From Sipunculus nudus (taxonomy: Eukaryota > Annelida > Sipuncula > Golfingiida > Sipunculidae): 64,000 nucleotides of DNA. The position numbers and the translations under genes were made by a program. The notes below the pieces were generated by a model. The model saw only the letters and a program-made list of their open reading frames with translations, made no database searches and had not been told where the DNA came from. The stretch is taken from contig CM049316.1 in NCBI GenBank assembly GCA_026874595.1, positions 51,963,676 to 52,027,675 of the forward strand, in the 5' to 3' direction. Below, piece by piece: positions 47,595-57,724 of this stretch (its first letter is position 1; each line of letters opens with the position of its first letter).

Positions 47595-48853
47595 TACTGT
47601 AGATTCAGAAATATTGATTGGGATTTTATTTTCGCGGTTTTCGTGGATCAAGGTAATCCACGAATTCGTGATTCAAACGAAAAAAAATCACACAGTCAGG
47701 GAATATCTTAACGGCAGCTGGTGTTCCACTTCATCTATATTTATTATTCCTGGCCGAGTTTTCAATAAAGGTACAAAAATGATAATTACTATTTTATGAT
47801 TTCAATTAATAGAAGTAATAAATGTGCTAAATCAGTTTTTCCTGTAAATTACGAAAAAGGATACGTGATTTATAAATATTCTGTTGACAATTCCCTAATT
47901 TCCCCTAATATCGCACAAACACGGCCTCCTGAAATGATTACAATTAAACAATATCAAACTTTAAACTGAAAACAAATTTGATTATCCCTACATTTTTTTT
48001 TTCAATATTTCGAGTGAAATATTCAAGAACAATATAACATTTCTATCGCCAAAAGCGGTAGAACTCACACGACAAAAACAGTACACATATGCCAATTTTC
48101 GTTACCACGGTTACCGAGGCACGCCAATATAAAAACATGTATTACCGCGGGAAGCGAATGTAAAGTGTTAATAACACCTATTCCGAATATTGCATAAAAG
48201 TGTGTCATTAATAAGAAAAGCGGTACTTCTTCCAAATATTGCTGATAGTTGTGCATACATGTTCGCGAAAGTAGGCCTGAGCGTCGCAGAATACTTGTAT
48301 GCAAATTAAGTCCGGCTAATTTTCTGATAAGTAAAATTTCTGTCTAGTCGACCAATTAAACCGATTTCTATTTGATTAAAAATCTCCAAATAGTTGACAC
48401 GTTGAATATGGAACGAACCTCTTCTTTCACGGCCGCGTCCGGAATACCAATGCCCCATGTGACTACCGCCATGATGGAAAAAAAAAGATAAAACGTTTTT
48501 GCGCACGGACCCTCCGATAAAGTGAGAGTTGACCTTTTTGTGAGCGTGAACTGAACGGGTGTTAAAACTAATATGCGATGTATCGTCCAGCTTGTGTCGG
48601 TCATGGCTGATTAATTCCTATGTTAGGCTAGGGTCAACACTGACCCGATTGAACGCGGTACAGGCGCACCGTGCGATAAACATCTCAGTCAGGCACTCGG
48701 TGTATTACCTGTATTGCCAACGTGGAGGTATTAATATTAATATACCATGATTTCCTAAAGTTTTCATTGTCTTTTCACGGATTCCAATACGATATGCGTT
48801 TAGTACAAAAACCACGAAATTTTAAGCCCACGATATTACCTGAATCTACAGTA
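47595..48853. mobile_element. 1.26-kb non-autonomous DNA transposon with TACTGTAGATTCAG termini
   Basis: TACTGTAGATTCAG (47595-47608) and its exact inverse CTGAATCTACAGTA (48840-48853) bound the element. The inverted similarity continues inward for about 50 bp (ATTTTATTTTCGCGGTTTTCG versus TTAAAATTTCGTGGTTTTTG in reverse complement). TA at both ends is compatible with a TA target duplication, but cannot be separated from the terminus. The interior has no transposase and only short uncharacterised frames. Confidence 0.75.
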
Positions 48854-49462
48854 TATACATTTGGCATCATACATAAACTTGTTCCTTAGGTCCTACCATT
48901 AATGAAACCAACTGATGCCAATTTGAAATGTACGGGCGTTTTTGTACAGAATGCCCTAAAGTTTCCAGTGTTGAACTGAATAGTTTCCGCTTTTTTTTCC
49001 ACAAATTGTCAATTCAATTTGTAGATTTGAAATAAGGGAGATGTGTATACATATGATATACCAAACTAAGGGTTATGAGGCCCCCTTTGTATCTCATTAT
49101 ACAAAACATATTTATATGATGTCAAATAAGTGCTATCTTATTGAATTCACAGGGGCGCATAGCTATAAGGCTTACTGATGTGTCAGGTTTAAATGTACAA
49201 ATCCTGCACCACCTTGTTTTACAGCGGAACAAACATCATGAATCCCTCATGTAAACTTTGTAGTCTATATACTAATGAAATCTGAGAGAGAGAGAGAGGG
49301 GGGGGGGGGGGGGGGGGGGCTGAGCCCCAAAAATAATATGATGGAAAAACATAAGGAGTACCAGTATTTCTCAGTTCAGTTAGTATATTCTCCTGTACAG
49401 GACTGAAATAGACCACACTACCCCTCCCCAAAGCAACCCCATAAGTTCGTATATATTTTTAT

Positions 49463-49500
<38 letters not shown>

Positions 49501-49517
49501 TTTATACACATATATAT
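48854..49517 (+). other. No recognised gene; G-run and TA-rich tract flanking LTR element
   Basis: (GA)n then a G-run lie at 49286-49319. A TA-rich tract at 49449-49517 directly precedes the LTR, so copy 2 inserted into or beside it. Confidence 0.6.
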
Positions 49518-50240
49518 TGTTACAGATAATTGTTTTATTGTGCACACGGATGTTCCATGTGTTGTTGTCATTTGGTTTGCGTAGCTCGTTGCCATAGCAG
49601 CATCGCCTAGCCAGCCGGGCTTGCCAACGTGTGAACCCTGACACGGCGTTCACGTTCTAGAATGTTCTTTGAGCGTGTGTACTGTGTATTATGGATTGTT
49701 CGTGGAAGGGAATTTACTAGAGTTTTTAGAGAATAGGTTATAAAAATAGAGGCCGTGTTTTAAAGCCGAGAGAGAGGTGAGAGAATATTCCTGCGGGCAC
49801 AGAAGCGTGTATGTCAGTTTGTGGGACCTATTCCGATAAGTGCGGCAATTATAGATTTTCTTCAAATTTTCTTCTGGATTTGTGACGGATCTTATTTGGT
49901 CTTCAGTTTACTTTCGGGATTGTTACAAGAGCTTTACATTGGACTGTTATTCTCCGAGAGAATTTGTGTAAACTGTTCTTTCGGCTTATATATTTTAAAG
50001 GACTTGTTGTTATACTGCTGTTATACTGTGTAATTGTATTGATTAAGTGTACTGTTATGTTAGGGTTGTTTTAAGAATAAATTATAGTTATTTGTTAACA
50101 AAAAAAAAACACAGACTTCTTTATTCATTCCCCTAGACATTTCACGCTGCCTAGTATTACAGAATCTGATTTTTTTATCTCCTTGACAAAATTTATGTTC
50201 ATCACGCATACGTGACCTGTTGATATTAGGTTCCGTAAAA
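49518..50240 (+). repeat. 5' LTR of copy 2
   Basis: It starts TGTTACAG (49518) and ends TTCCGTAAAA (50231-50240); copy 1 ends TTCCGTAACA, giving the expected TGTTAC...GTAACA inverted termini. It contains a TATA box (49739-49746), GAGAGAGAGG leader and AATAAA (50076-50081). The length, about 720 bp, is normal for such LTRs. Confidence 0.85.
49739..49746 (+). promoter_or_regulatory. TATA box of copy 2 LTR
   Basis: TATAAAAA occupies the same place as TATAAATA in the copy 1 LTR, about 30 bp before GAGAGAGAGG. Confidence 0.5.
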
Positions 50241-50246
50241 TAAAAT

Positions 50247-50264
50247 TCGGGGCTCGTCTGGGAG
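50247..50264 (+). promoter_or_regulatory. Primer binding site, tRNA-Pro-like
   Basis: TCGGGGCTCGTCTGGGAG lies 6 bp after the LTR end. It resembles the tRNA-Pro-complementary site TGGGGGCTCGTCCGGGAT of gammaretroviruses, differing at three positions. It would prime minus-strand DNA synthesis. Confidence 0.7.
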
Positions 50265-50408
50265 GCTTAATTGTTTTGAAAATTTATTAGGCCTTGACCT
50301 AGACACATTGTTTTATCATACATTGATTACAAGATTAGATATTGTTTACAGTACATTGTTTACAGGATTTGTCTCAGTGGTTTTTTGTTATTGTTTTAAC
50401 ATCTTAAC

Positions 50409-52075
50409 ATGGCAGATTTCAAACCTGAGGCATTTGTTGACGATCCCGACCCGATCAACTTCAACAGTTGACAAAAGAACAGTTGTTGCGTTTGGGACAA
50501 CACTTAGGCTAAGTGTGAAAAAAACTTTGAGAAAGCCTGATATCATTGCTAAAATCATGCAAGATCTAGTTAGCAAAGGTTTAATTGAAAAGATCGAAGT
50601 GGAAACATAAAAACTGACAGCCTTGCTATGCAATTAGAATTTTAAAAAAAAAGTTGGAAATGCAACATGAGCTAGCATTAAAAGAGAGGGAAGAAAGGTT
50701 AGAAAGAGAAAGACAAGAAAAAGAAAAAGAAATTGAGTTAAAACGACTGGAGTTAGAAAGACTTAAACTAGAACATATTCTACGTGCTGCCCCTACTCAC
50801 AGTTTTGGTGTTACTAAACAAATTAGACCTGTCCAACTCTTTCAAGAAAAAAAAGGTTGATAAATATTTCTTACACTTTGAGAAAGTAGCTGAAAATTTA
50901 AAATGGCCTAAGGAAAATTGGACTATGCTGTTACAAAGTGTATTGACTGGCAAGGCCAGAGAAATTTATACAGAGCTTTCACTAGAAGCTGCTGCTGACT
51001 ATGACCCGGTTAAACGGTTTATCCTAAAAGGTTATGAGTTAGTACCAGAGGGTTACCGCAAGAAATTCGGAAATTGGGAAAAGCGCAAACAACAGACCTA
51101 CGTCGAATTTGCTAGGAGAAAAGAGCAGTTATTTGATCGCTGTTGTAGTTCCTAAAAATGTAATGAAAGATTATGACAATTTGCGCCAATTGATTTTTCT
51201 TGATATATTGAAGTGCTGCATTAACGCAGATGTTTAAACATTTCTGGATGAGAAAAGTCCTGAAACACTGGATATTGCTGCTTAATTAGCTGATGTTTAT
51301 TCATTAACACACAAAATGTCCTTTACTAGCAAATCAAACCAGTCATTCACAAACAAGAATGTAAGTCAGTATGTTCAAAAGAAGTTTAAAGCGCAGTCGC
51401 CCAGTACAAGTAGTCCTGATAGGTCAACAAAGTCCATTGCTATACATCAGCCCACGTCCACTGTGTCTAAGTCCAACAAAGACCAGTAGTTTTCGAAGAA
51501 AATCTGTAATTAGTGCAAGAAGGAAGATCATCTAATATCTGATTGCTGGAAACTTGCCAATAAACCAAATAGCAAACCTTCTGGTTTTGTTTCAAAATCT
51601 ATTCATAACATAGTACAAGAGCCAGGCTCTTTTCAGGTAAATAAGGGGTAAAACTCCTTTATTGACTCTAATAAAGAGTTTGATGCTAGAGAGGCCCACG
51701 TGCCGTCTAAATCCAAAGAAGAACCCGTAGCTTGCGGGGTAAAAACCTCAGTTGATTCCTGCGAAGAATTAAATAAGGCTAGGTCCTTTCAAGACTCCTG
51801 CGAGGAGTATCCTTTAAATAAGTCCTTTTATGACTCTTGCGAAAGTATTTCAAATGAGGCCAGGTCCTCTTATGACAAACAGAAGTTTGTTTCTGCTGAG
51901 GAAAATTCCTCTGTTGACTCCCATGAGGAGTTTGATTGTAAAAAGGATGTAAATTCTTTCAAGGACTCTGAAAAAGAGTTTATGACTGACACTGTCAATG
52001 TCAGTTCTTTGTTTGATGAAACTAAGGTAGTAGATTCCTCTCCTGACTCTGAAATGGAGTTTTTGAGCCATTCAT
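50409..52075 (+). pseudogene. gag relic with SCAN-like capsid and CCHC knuckle
   Basis: ATG at 50409 opens MADFKPEAFVDDPDPINFN, then the frame is broken. An adjacent frame has LTKEQLLRLGQHLG and LRKPDIIAKIMQDL (SAP-like helices). A charged coiled coil follows at 50654-50790. The capsid (about 50850-51330) contains FEKVAENLKWPKENWTMLLQ, AREIYTEL, GYRKKFGNWEKRKQQTYVEF and LFDRC; then, across frame changes, NLRQLIFLD and DEKSPETLDIAA. This resembles the vertebrate SCAN fold pattern. The knuckle at 51505-51546 has its Tyr codon changed to a stop (CN*CKKEDHLISDC). A Ser/Asp/Glu-rich repeat linker (51700-52075) with recurring DSCEE motifs follows. Confidence 0.82.
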
Positions 52076-52109
52076 ACATGATGGTTTTGTATCACTTTTA
52101 AGTGATTTT

Positions 52110-52345
52110 TTAGATTCTACGCCTATTAGAATTTTGAGGGACACTGGTTCAGGTCAAACTCTCATGTTGGCAAACACTGTGCAACTTTCTAATAAGTCGT
52201 TTACTGGTGCCAATGCACTTGTTAATGGTGTCTTTTTAGACAGGCACACTTCCGCTTCACAGTATCCATTTAAAGTCAGATTTGATTTCTGGGAATATTA
52301 CTGTGGGCATAAGAACTACTTTACACTTTAAGGGAATTCAGGTGC
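52110..52345 (+). pseudogene. Retropepsin-type protease relic
   Basis: RDTGSGQTLM with the catalytic Asp codon at 52140-52142. In copy 1 the preceding residue is Trp. A frame change at about 52270 precedes KSDLISGN and TLHFKGIQVLLGNDVAGDKV, where the C-terminal GNDVAG matches retropepsin's second conserved loop. It would cleave Gag-Pol. Confidence 0.75.
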
Positions 52346-52579
52346 TACTAGGCAATGATGTTGCAGGTGACAAAGTACAACCTGTACCAATAGTGACAGA
52401 AAAGCAGTCACTTGATCAGGACACTGATCCTGAAAGTCAGGAATTTCCTGGTTTGTATCCTTCATGTGCTGTACCTAGATCTATGGCCAAGAAAAACACA
52501 CGTGAGGATAATGGTCCAGGTAATAACACTCTGGGAGTCACTAGTGACTTGTCTAACGGCTCGCCCGTACAGGATACAG

Positions 52580-53870
52580 CATTTTCAAGGTCAGAACTTA
52601 TCGCGGAACAGCATAAGGACCCTGATATTTCATGTTTGTTTCCCAGGGCAATTTCTAAAGATGAACTGTCACCGACCCAGTTTGTTTCTAAGTTAAAATG
52701 GAATGCTTATGCGTAAATAGCGACCACCCGATGTATGTGCTGATGATGAGTGGGCCATCAAACATCAAATAGTAATGCCCAAAAGCTATCCTAATGAAAT
52801 TTTAAGCATGGCACATGAGGCTCCTTTGTCTGGCCATTTAGGTATACATAAAACTTATTAGAACGTTAGTACACACTTCTATTGGCATAACCTCAGGAAA
52901 GATGTTTTACAATATTGTAAATCATGCCATACATGCCAGATTGTAGGCAAGCCAAAACAGAATCCTCTGAAAGCCCCACTTAGGCCTATTCCTGCTTTCG
53001 AGGAACCATTCAGCTGGATTATTGTTGACTGTGTTGGACCACTGCCCAAAACAAAATATGGACATGAATACTTGCTGACAATTACGTGCGCATCTACCAG
53101 GTTCCCTGAGGCAATACCATTGCGTAAAATTAATGCCAAAAGTGTTGTCAAAGCTCTGACCAAGTTTTTTTACAACTTTTGGATTACCAAAATCCGTCCA
53201 GTCTGACCTAGGGTTTAATTTTATGTCTGGCTTATTCCAACAAGTTATGCTTGAGCTAGGTATAAAACAGTACAGCTCTTCGACATACCATCCTGAAAGT
53301 CAGGGCGCCCTTGAGCGTTTTCACCAGACATTAAAAAACATGATTATGACCTATTGCTATAAAACACAGAACGACTGGGACGAAGGAATCCACCTATTGT
53401 TGTTTGCTGTCAGAGAATCCTTCCAAGAGTCCTTGTGTTTCAATTCCTTTGAACAAGTGGACCAAGAACTGACATTCCATTGAAACTGCTTAAAGAAAAA
53501 CTCTTGTGTGAAAATCCTGATTCTCTTAGTTTACTGCAGTATATCTCAGACTTTCGCACTAAACTACACAATGCTTGGGAGATTGCAAAGTCAAATCTAA
53601 AATCTGCACAAAGTAAAATGAAACAAAGTATGACAAGCACACTGTAAGTAGGACGTTTGAGCCTGGTGAAAAAGTCCTTGCCTTACTTCCCATCCCTGGG
53701 AGACCTGTGCAAGCTAGGTATTTTGGTCCTTACATTGTTGACAAGAAAGTCAGTGGTTTAAATTACATACTGTTGACACCAGATAGGCGTATGAAGAAAC
53801 AACTGTGCCATGTTAACATGTTGAAATCATATTATGACAGAAATAGCACATCAGATGTTGTACAAAATGT
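52580..53870 (+). pseudogene. Integrase relic (HHCC, DDE core, GPY C-terminus)
   Basis: The leader SRSELIAEQHKDPDISCLFP ends at about 52650. The HHCC zinc-binding domain spans about 52826-52940 (GHLGIHKTY..; CKSCHTCQ). The core has IIVDCVGPL (first Asp, about 53027), a SVQSDLGFNF-type second Asp at about 53205 after an inserted T-run, and YHPESQGALERFHQTLK with the catalytic Glu at about 53313. The C-terminal region carries ARYFGPYIVDKKVSGLNY, with the GPY motif at 53725-53733, and CHVNMLKSYYD at about 53806. Frame changes at about 53170, 53440 and 53640 inactivate it. Integrase is followed, not preceded, by RT. Confidence 0.88.
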
Positions 53871-53948
53871 TACTGCTGTTAATTGTGTAAAAACTGACCC
53901 TGACCCGGTTAAAGTAGATACTGATTGTAAATGTGATGTAGACATTCA

Positions 53949-54761
53949 GTGTGGAACAGTACCACTAAAAACTTAGACATGCTTAACAACCTGGATGCCA
54001 AACTGTCACACCTTACCGCACAACAACAACAAGACCTCAAGAACCTGCTGCGGAATTATGAACATTTGTTTAGTGACATTCCAACGCGAACTAACAGATT
54101 GTGTCATGACGTCGATGTTGGCGAGGCAAGCGCAGTCAAGCAACACCTTCATAGACTGAATCCACAAAAGCAAAAGTATCTACAGGATGAGATTCAATAT
54201 TTGCTGGACTATGATGTTATTGAACCTAGTAACAGTAACTGGCGTTCACCGTGTATTCTTGTGCCAAAACCTGATGGAAGTTACCGTATGTGCACAGATT
54301 ATCGAAAACTGATCTCTGTCACCAAGACTGACACGTTCCCGATTACGAGGATCGATGATTGTATTGATAGAGTCGGTAGCTCCAGATATGTCTCAGAGTT
54401 TGACTTGCTAAAAGGATTCTGGCAAGTTCCGCTGACAGAACAAGCGAAAGAAGTGTCCGCATTTGTGACGCCGCAAGGACTGTACCAGTATAAAGTTATG
54501 CCGTTTGGCATGAAGAACTCGCCAGCCAAGTTCCAGCGCCTCATCCATATGGTTGTCAAGGACATTCAAAGCTGCGACGCATATAATGATGACCTCATCT
54601 TGTACAGCGACACCTGGGATAAACATCTGCAAATTCTTCGCGACCTCTTCGAAAGACTCAGTGAAGCACGTCTGACTGTCATCTTAGAAAATCTGAGTTT
54701 GTCATACACAAGTAACATTTTTGGGTCATATTGTAGGGCAGGGTCAAATAAAACCTGTTAA
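53949..54761 (+). CDS. Ty3/Gypsy-type reverse transcriptase (open 270-codon segment)
   Basis: This is the longest credible protein-coding frame in the window. RT copies retrotransposon RNA into cDNA in cytoplasmic particles. Ordered RT motifs are visible: DYDVIEPSNSNWRSPCILVP, KPDGSYRMCTDYRKL, TDTFPITRIDDCID, YVSEFDLLKGFWQVPL (first catalytic Asp), YQYKVMPFGMKNSPAKFQR, and the polymerase box at 54582-54593, which reads YNDD rather than the usual YI/V/M-DD. The frame overlaps the end of the integrase frame by about 28 bases (53949-53976). It ends at about 54690-54761 by a frameshift in the thumb region. The chosen ATG is only the first in the open segment; the true product would be a polyprotein. 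Confidence 0.88.
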   Translation: MWNSTTKNLDMLNNLDAKLSHLTAQQQQDLKNLLRNYEHLFSDIPTRTNRLCHDVDVGEASAVKQHLHRLNPQKQKYLQDEIQYLLDYDVIEPSNSNWRSPCILVPKPDGSYRMCTDYRKLISVTKTDTFPITRIDDCIDRVGSSRYVSEFDLLKGFWQVPLTEQAKEVSAFVTPQGLYQYKVMPFGMKNSPAKFQRLIHMVVKDIQSCDAYNDDLILYSDTWDKHLQILRDLFERLSEARLTVILENLSLSYTSNIFGSYCRAGSNKTC

Positions 54762-54764
54762 TGC

Positions 54765-55177
54765 TAAAATAAGTGCTATTTCTGCATTTCCTAGACCAGA
54801 ATAAAAAGCAAATAATGCGTTTTCTTGGTATGGTTGGATACTACAGGAAGTTTAGTCCAAATTTTTCAGCTTTAGCTGTACCTTTGACTAATTTGTTAAA
54901 GAAGAAACAAAAGTTTGTATGGAATGCTCAGTGTGAGAATGCATTTCAGAATTTGAAAGCAATTCTGCAAAGTTCAACAGTTTTGGTAGCTCTAGACTTT
55001 TCTGTTACCTTTACCTTTTAAGTTAGCTGTAGATGCTAGTGATACTGCTGCTGGTGCTGTGTTGTTACAAGAAGGCAATGATGGCATAGATCATCCAATT
55101 TATTATTTCTCAAGAAAGTTTAATGCAAACCAGAAAAAACTACTCCACTATTGAAAAAGAATGTGTGGCTACGGAGT
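54765..55177 (+). pseudogene. RT thumb/connection and RNase H relic, truncated
   Basis: After frame changes the frame reads MRFLGMVGYYRKFSPNFSAL and LLKKKQKFVWNAQCENAFQN (RT connection), then LAVDASDTAAGAVLLQ with the first RNase H Asp at 55032-55034 and HPIYYFSRKFN. It ends in an STIEKECVATE-like segment at about 55177, where RNase H is cut and minus-strand LINE sequence begins. RNase H would remove the RNA template. Confidence 0.85.
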
Positions 55178-57270
55178 AATATTCTATAAAGTTAATTTTC
55201 ATATCATATTTTAAACTCAGTTGCTCCATCGACAATACATTTCCTTTGCTGTCGTAGATATAATCCAAGATACATATTCCTGCATTATACTAGTGTGAAT
55301 AAAACATTCTTGTTATTTGGTAGTGACACGTATGGATTATACCAAATCATTTCGGTTGGTACGTCTCCCACGTTTGTTGGGAGGGGGGGGGGGGGTCATG
55401 TTTTGTTTGCATTGTTTCAATTACTTTAGAATCTCTTTATAGAACATGGGAAGTGTATCTGGCAAGGTAAAATAGCATCTACTTCGCAAGATATCTCGGA
55501 ATTATTTGATTTTTTTGTTGAAGTACGAATCGATTAGTGATTCAAGAGTGGGTACTGAACCGTTGAGAGTACGTTTTACCCAGGTCAATTTCAAGGCTCG
55601 ATTTTGTGTATCTAAAAGTTTTTTAACCATCACACTATATTTGATTTTCGGCGGTCGGTCATTCCAAATAAAACAGTTGATTATTTTTTGAGCCTATAAA
55701 ATATAGTAATTTGGAATGTGAAAGATGGACATGAGATATAAGAGTTGAGACACTCCCAAGGTTTTAACCAGTATTATTTTTCCATATAGCGTGAGTGATC
55801 TTTTTTCCGGGCACTGAGTAATGATTCCATTTTCCCTATCCGCTCCTCTATATTATATTTTATCGTCTCAAACTCTGTCCTACAAAATGAAATTCCTAAT
55901 GTCTTAAATTTTTCCGTGCACCATCTTGAAGGTAAGTCTCCATCTTCTTTTCCAACTCTACAACCAACCCATCTCGCTTCTGTTTTGTCCATACTGGCTT
56001 TTGAACCTGAACAATGTTCAAATAAGTTTAAAGTATCTAATGATACTTTTGCGGAGGATATATTTTCTACGAAGCACGTGGTGTCATCTGCTAACTTATC
56101 AGTCAGGTCTTTATTTTCTGTTTCCAGTAGGGTTATTGTTTATTTTATACTATTTCTCTTCTCTAGTGATAGGAAATATTTGGTGTTCTTTTCTCCCTGT
56201 TCATACCAACGTATCCGTGATCTGACCATGGCGCCTTTTGTTTTCAAATCGTACAGGGCATCTAGTTCAGACTTCAGTTGTGTTACATGTAATTGATATT
56301 CTTCATTCTCCGGATATTTATTAGCGTTAGCAGTGAGTTCTTCAAATTCTTTAATGAGCATTTCTTCTTTTTTCCTTTCTTTGTCTAGTCTGTCTCTTTG
56401 AATAATGAATAGTAAATCCTCTTATCTCGCATTTTATTGTGTCCCAGACAATATGTTTATTTTCCATATGTTAATATTTTTCTCATTAATCTAGAATAAA
56501 TTGTTTTATGTTCTTAACATAATCTTCGTCTTTAAGTAGCTCATTGTTGAACTTATAATAACCCTTACCTCTCATTGCATCTGATTTACCTTTAAAGGTA
56601 ATGAATATAAGGCTATGATCTGAAAAAGCAGAAGATTTTATATCCGATGTCAAAATATGTTGCACAATACTATTTGACTAAAAAAAGATCAATCCCTTGA
56701 AGAAATTCTCGAATTAAATTGATGTAACATCCGCCAGGCCTCACAAAGAGAGTATTTTCCCATTAAAATGATTAATGACCTTGCTGCCTGACTCGGTAAT
56801 TCAACTCGGCCTCCTGCTTTATCTAATGCAGGGTTCAGGGTTATATTCAAGTCACCTCAAAGTATAATTGTTTCATCAGAGTACGGTTCCAGATACCCCC
56901 CCCCCCCCCTCCCCCCGAGTCTTTTTATAAAAGCAAGTTGGTCAGCAAGATGATCTTTAGTAGGAAAGTATACATTACACAAAATTAATGGCGTATCATA
57001 TATCAAACATTCTACAATTAACAGACGACCATCTAAATACTTTACACTGTTTGATATAACAATATTTAAATCCTGTGACCACACCATCGCAACTCCTCTA
57101 TTGTTACTTGAACCATGGTTAAACCCCATTCATGTGTCCATATATGTTCATTACTTGTGTGACTGTGGGTCTCTTGCAGGAATGTGACGGTTTGTTTAAA
57201 CCACAGGAATGCTTTCCTTCTTTTGAATTTATTTTGCAGTCCTCTTACATTGAACTATTTATGGTGAAAT
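55178..57270 (-). pseudogene. LINE ORF2 relic (endonuclease, RT remnant)
   Basis: The endonuclease start includes VTFLQETHS (about 57155-57185), then NRGVAMVWSQDLNIVISNSV and LILCNVYFPTKDH, DLNITLNPALDKAGGRVELP (56780-56850) and a SDHSLIFITFKGK-like end (about 56590-56640), broken by a poly-C insertion at about 56897-56920. The linker at 56361-56140 has RSRIRWYEQGEKNTKYFLSL. The next readable segment contains ADDTTCF (about 56080-56100), then KTEARWVG, showing that most of the RT before the active-site box is deleted. Further down come FIWNDRPPKIK-like and MEQLSLKYDMKINFIEYYSV-like segments, up to 55178. Confidence 0.85.
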
Positions 57271-57724
57271 TTGACATTAAGTGTAAATATGTTCTGTACA
57301 AGTAAGTAAAAAGGGACATTCAGTGCTGGACGTGTGAGATAGGTTAAAGTGACATTTACATCAGGTATCATGGTAACTTATTGAATATTGTATCTAGCGC
57401 ATGTGTACAAAATGATGCATATAATTAAAGCATTATCCTTCAGTGGTCGGATTTTGATTAATTTGTTTTTTCAAACATACATATTTTTAGTAAATACAAT
57501 GAGTATGCATGTAAGAGAAAGTGGAGATTGTGTGAAAGCTGATGATCGTCTCCTCAATTTGAGGGAGAGAAGGATCGAGGGAGGATATTTTAAGGTGTGA
57601 TATCAGGCTTGACACGCTCCGCTATTTGTAAAGAATATATAATTGACAGACTAGGTCTGAGTGTAGCTTAGCAGTAATATTTATTAAGAATGAAAACTGC
57701 CTTTTTAGAATATTATCAACTGTG

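Larger units (their letters stand above)
49518..55177 (+). mobile_element. LTR retrotransposon copy 2, gag-PR-INT-RT-RH order (Gmr1-like), 3' truncated
   Basis: The layout is a 5' LTR, a tRNA-Pro-like primer binding site, gag, protease, integrase with its GPY-type C-terminus, Ty3/Gypsy-type reverse transcriptase and then RNase H, all on the plus strand. Integrase before RT is the Ty1/Copia order, whereas the RT sequence is Gypsy-like. This combination is known from the Gmr1 clade. The copy stops inside RNase H at about 55177, so the polypurine tract and 3' LTR are missing. Several stops and frameshifts make it inactive. Confidence 0.85.

Noticed and set aside
47353-47799. 148-codon ORF as a gene
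   Set aside because: It runs from unique DNA into the terminal inverted repeat of the element starting at 47595 and has no recognisable domain.
49219-49431. Proline-run protein
   Set aside because: The proline run comes from a G homopolymer at 49299-49319.
55916-56296. Plus-strand ORFs of 126 and 99 codons
   Set aside because: They are antisense to LINE ORF2, which shows conserved motifs on the minus strand.
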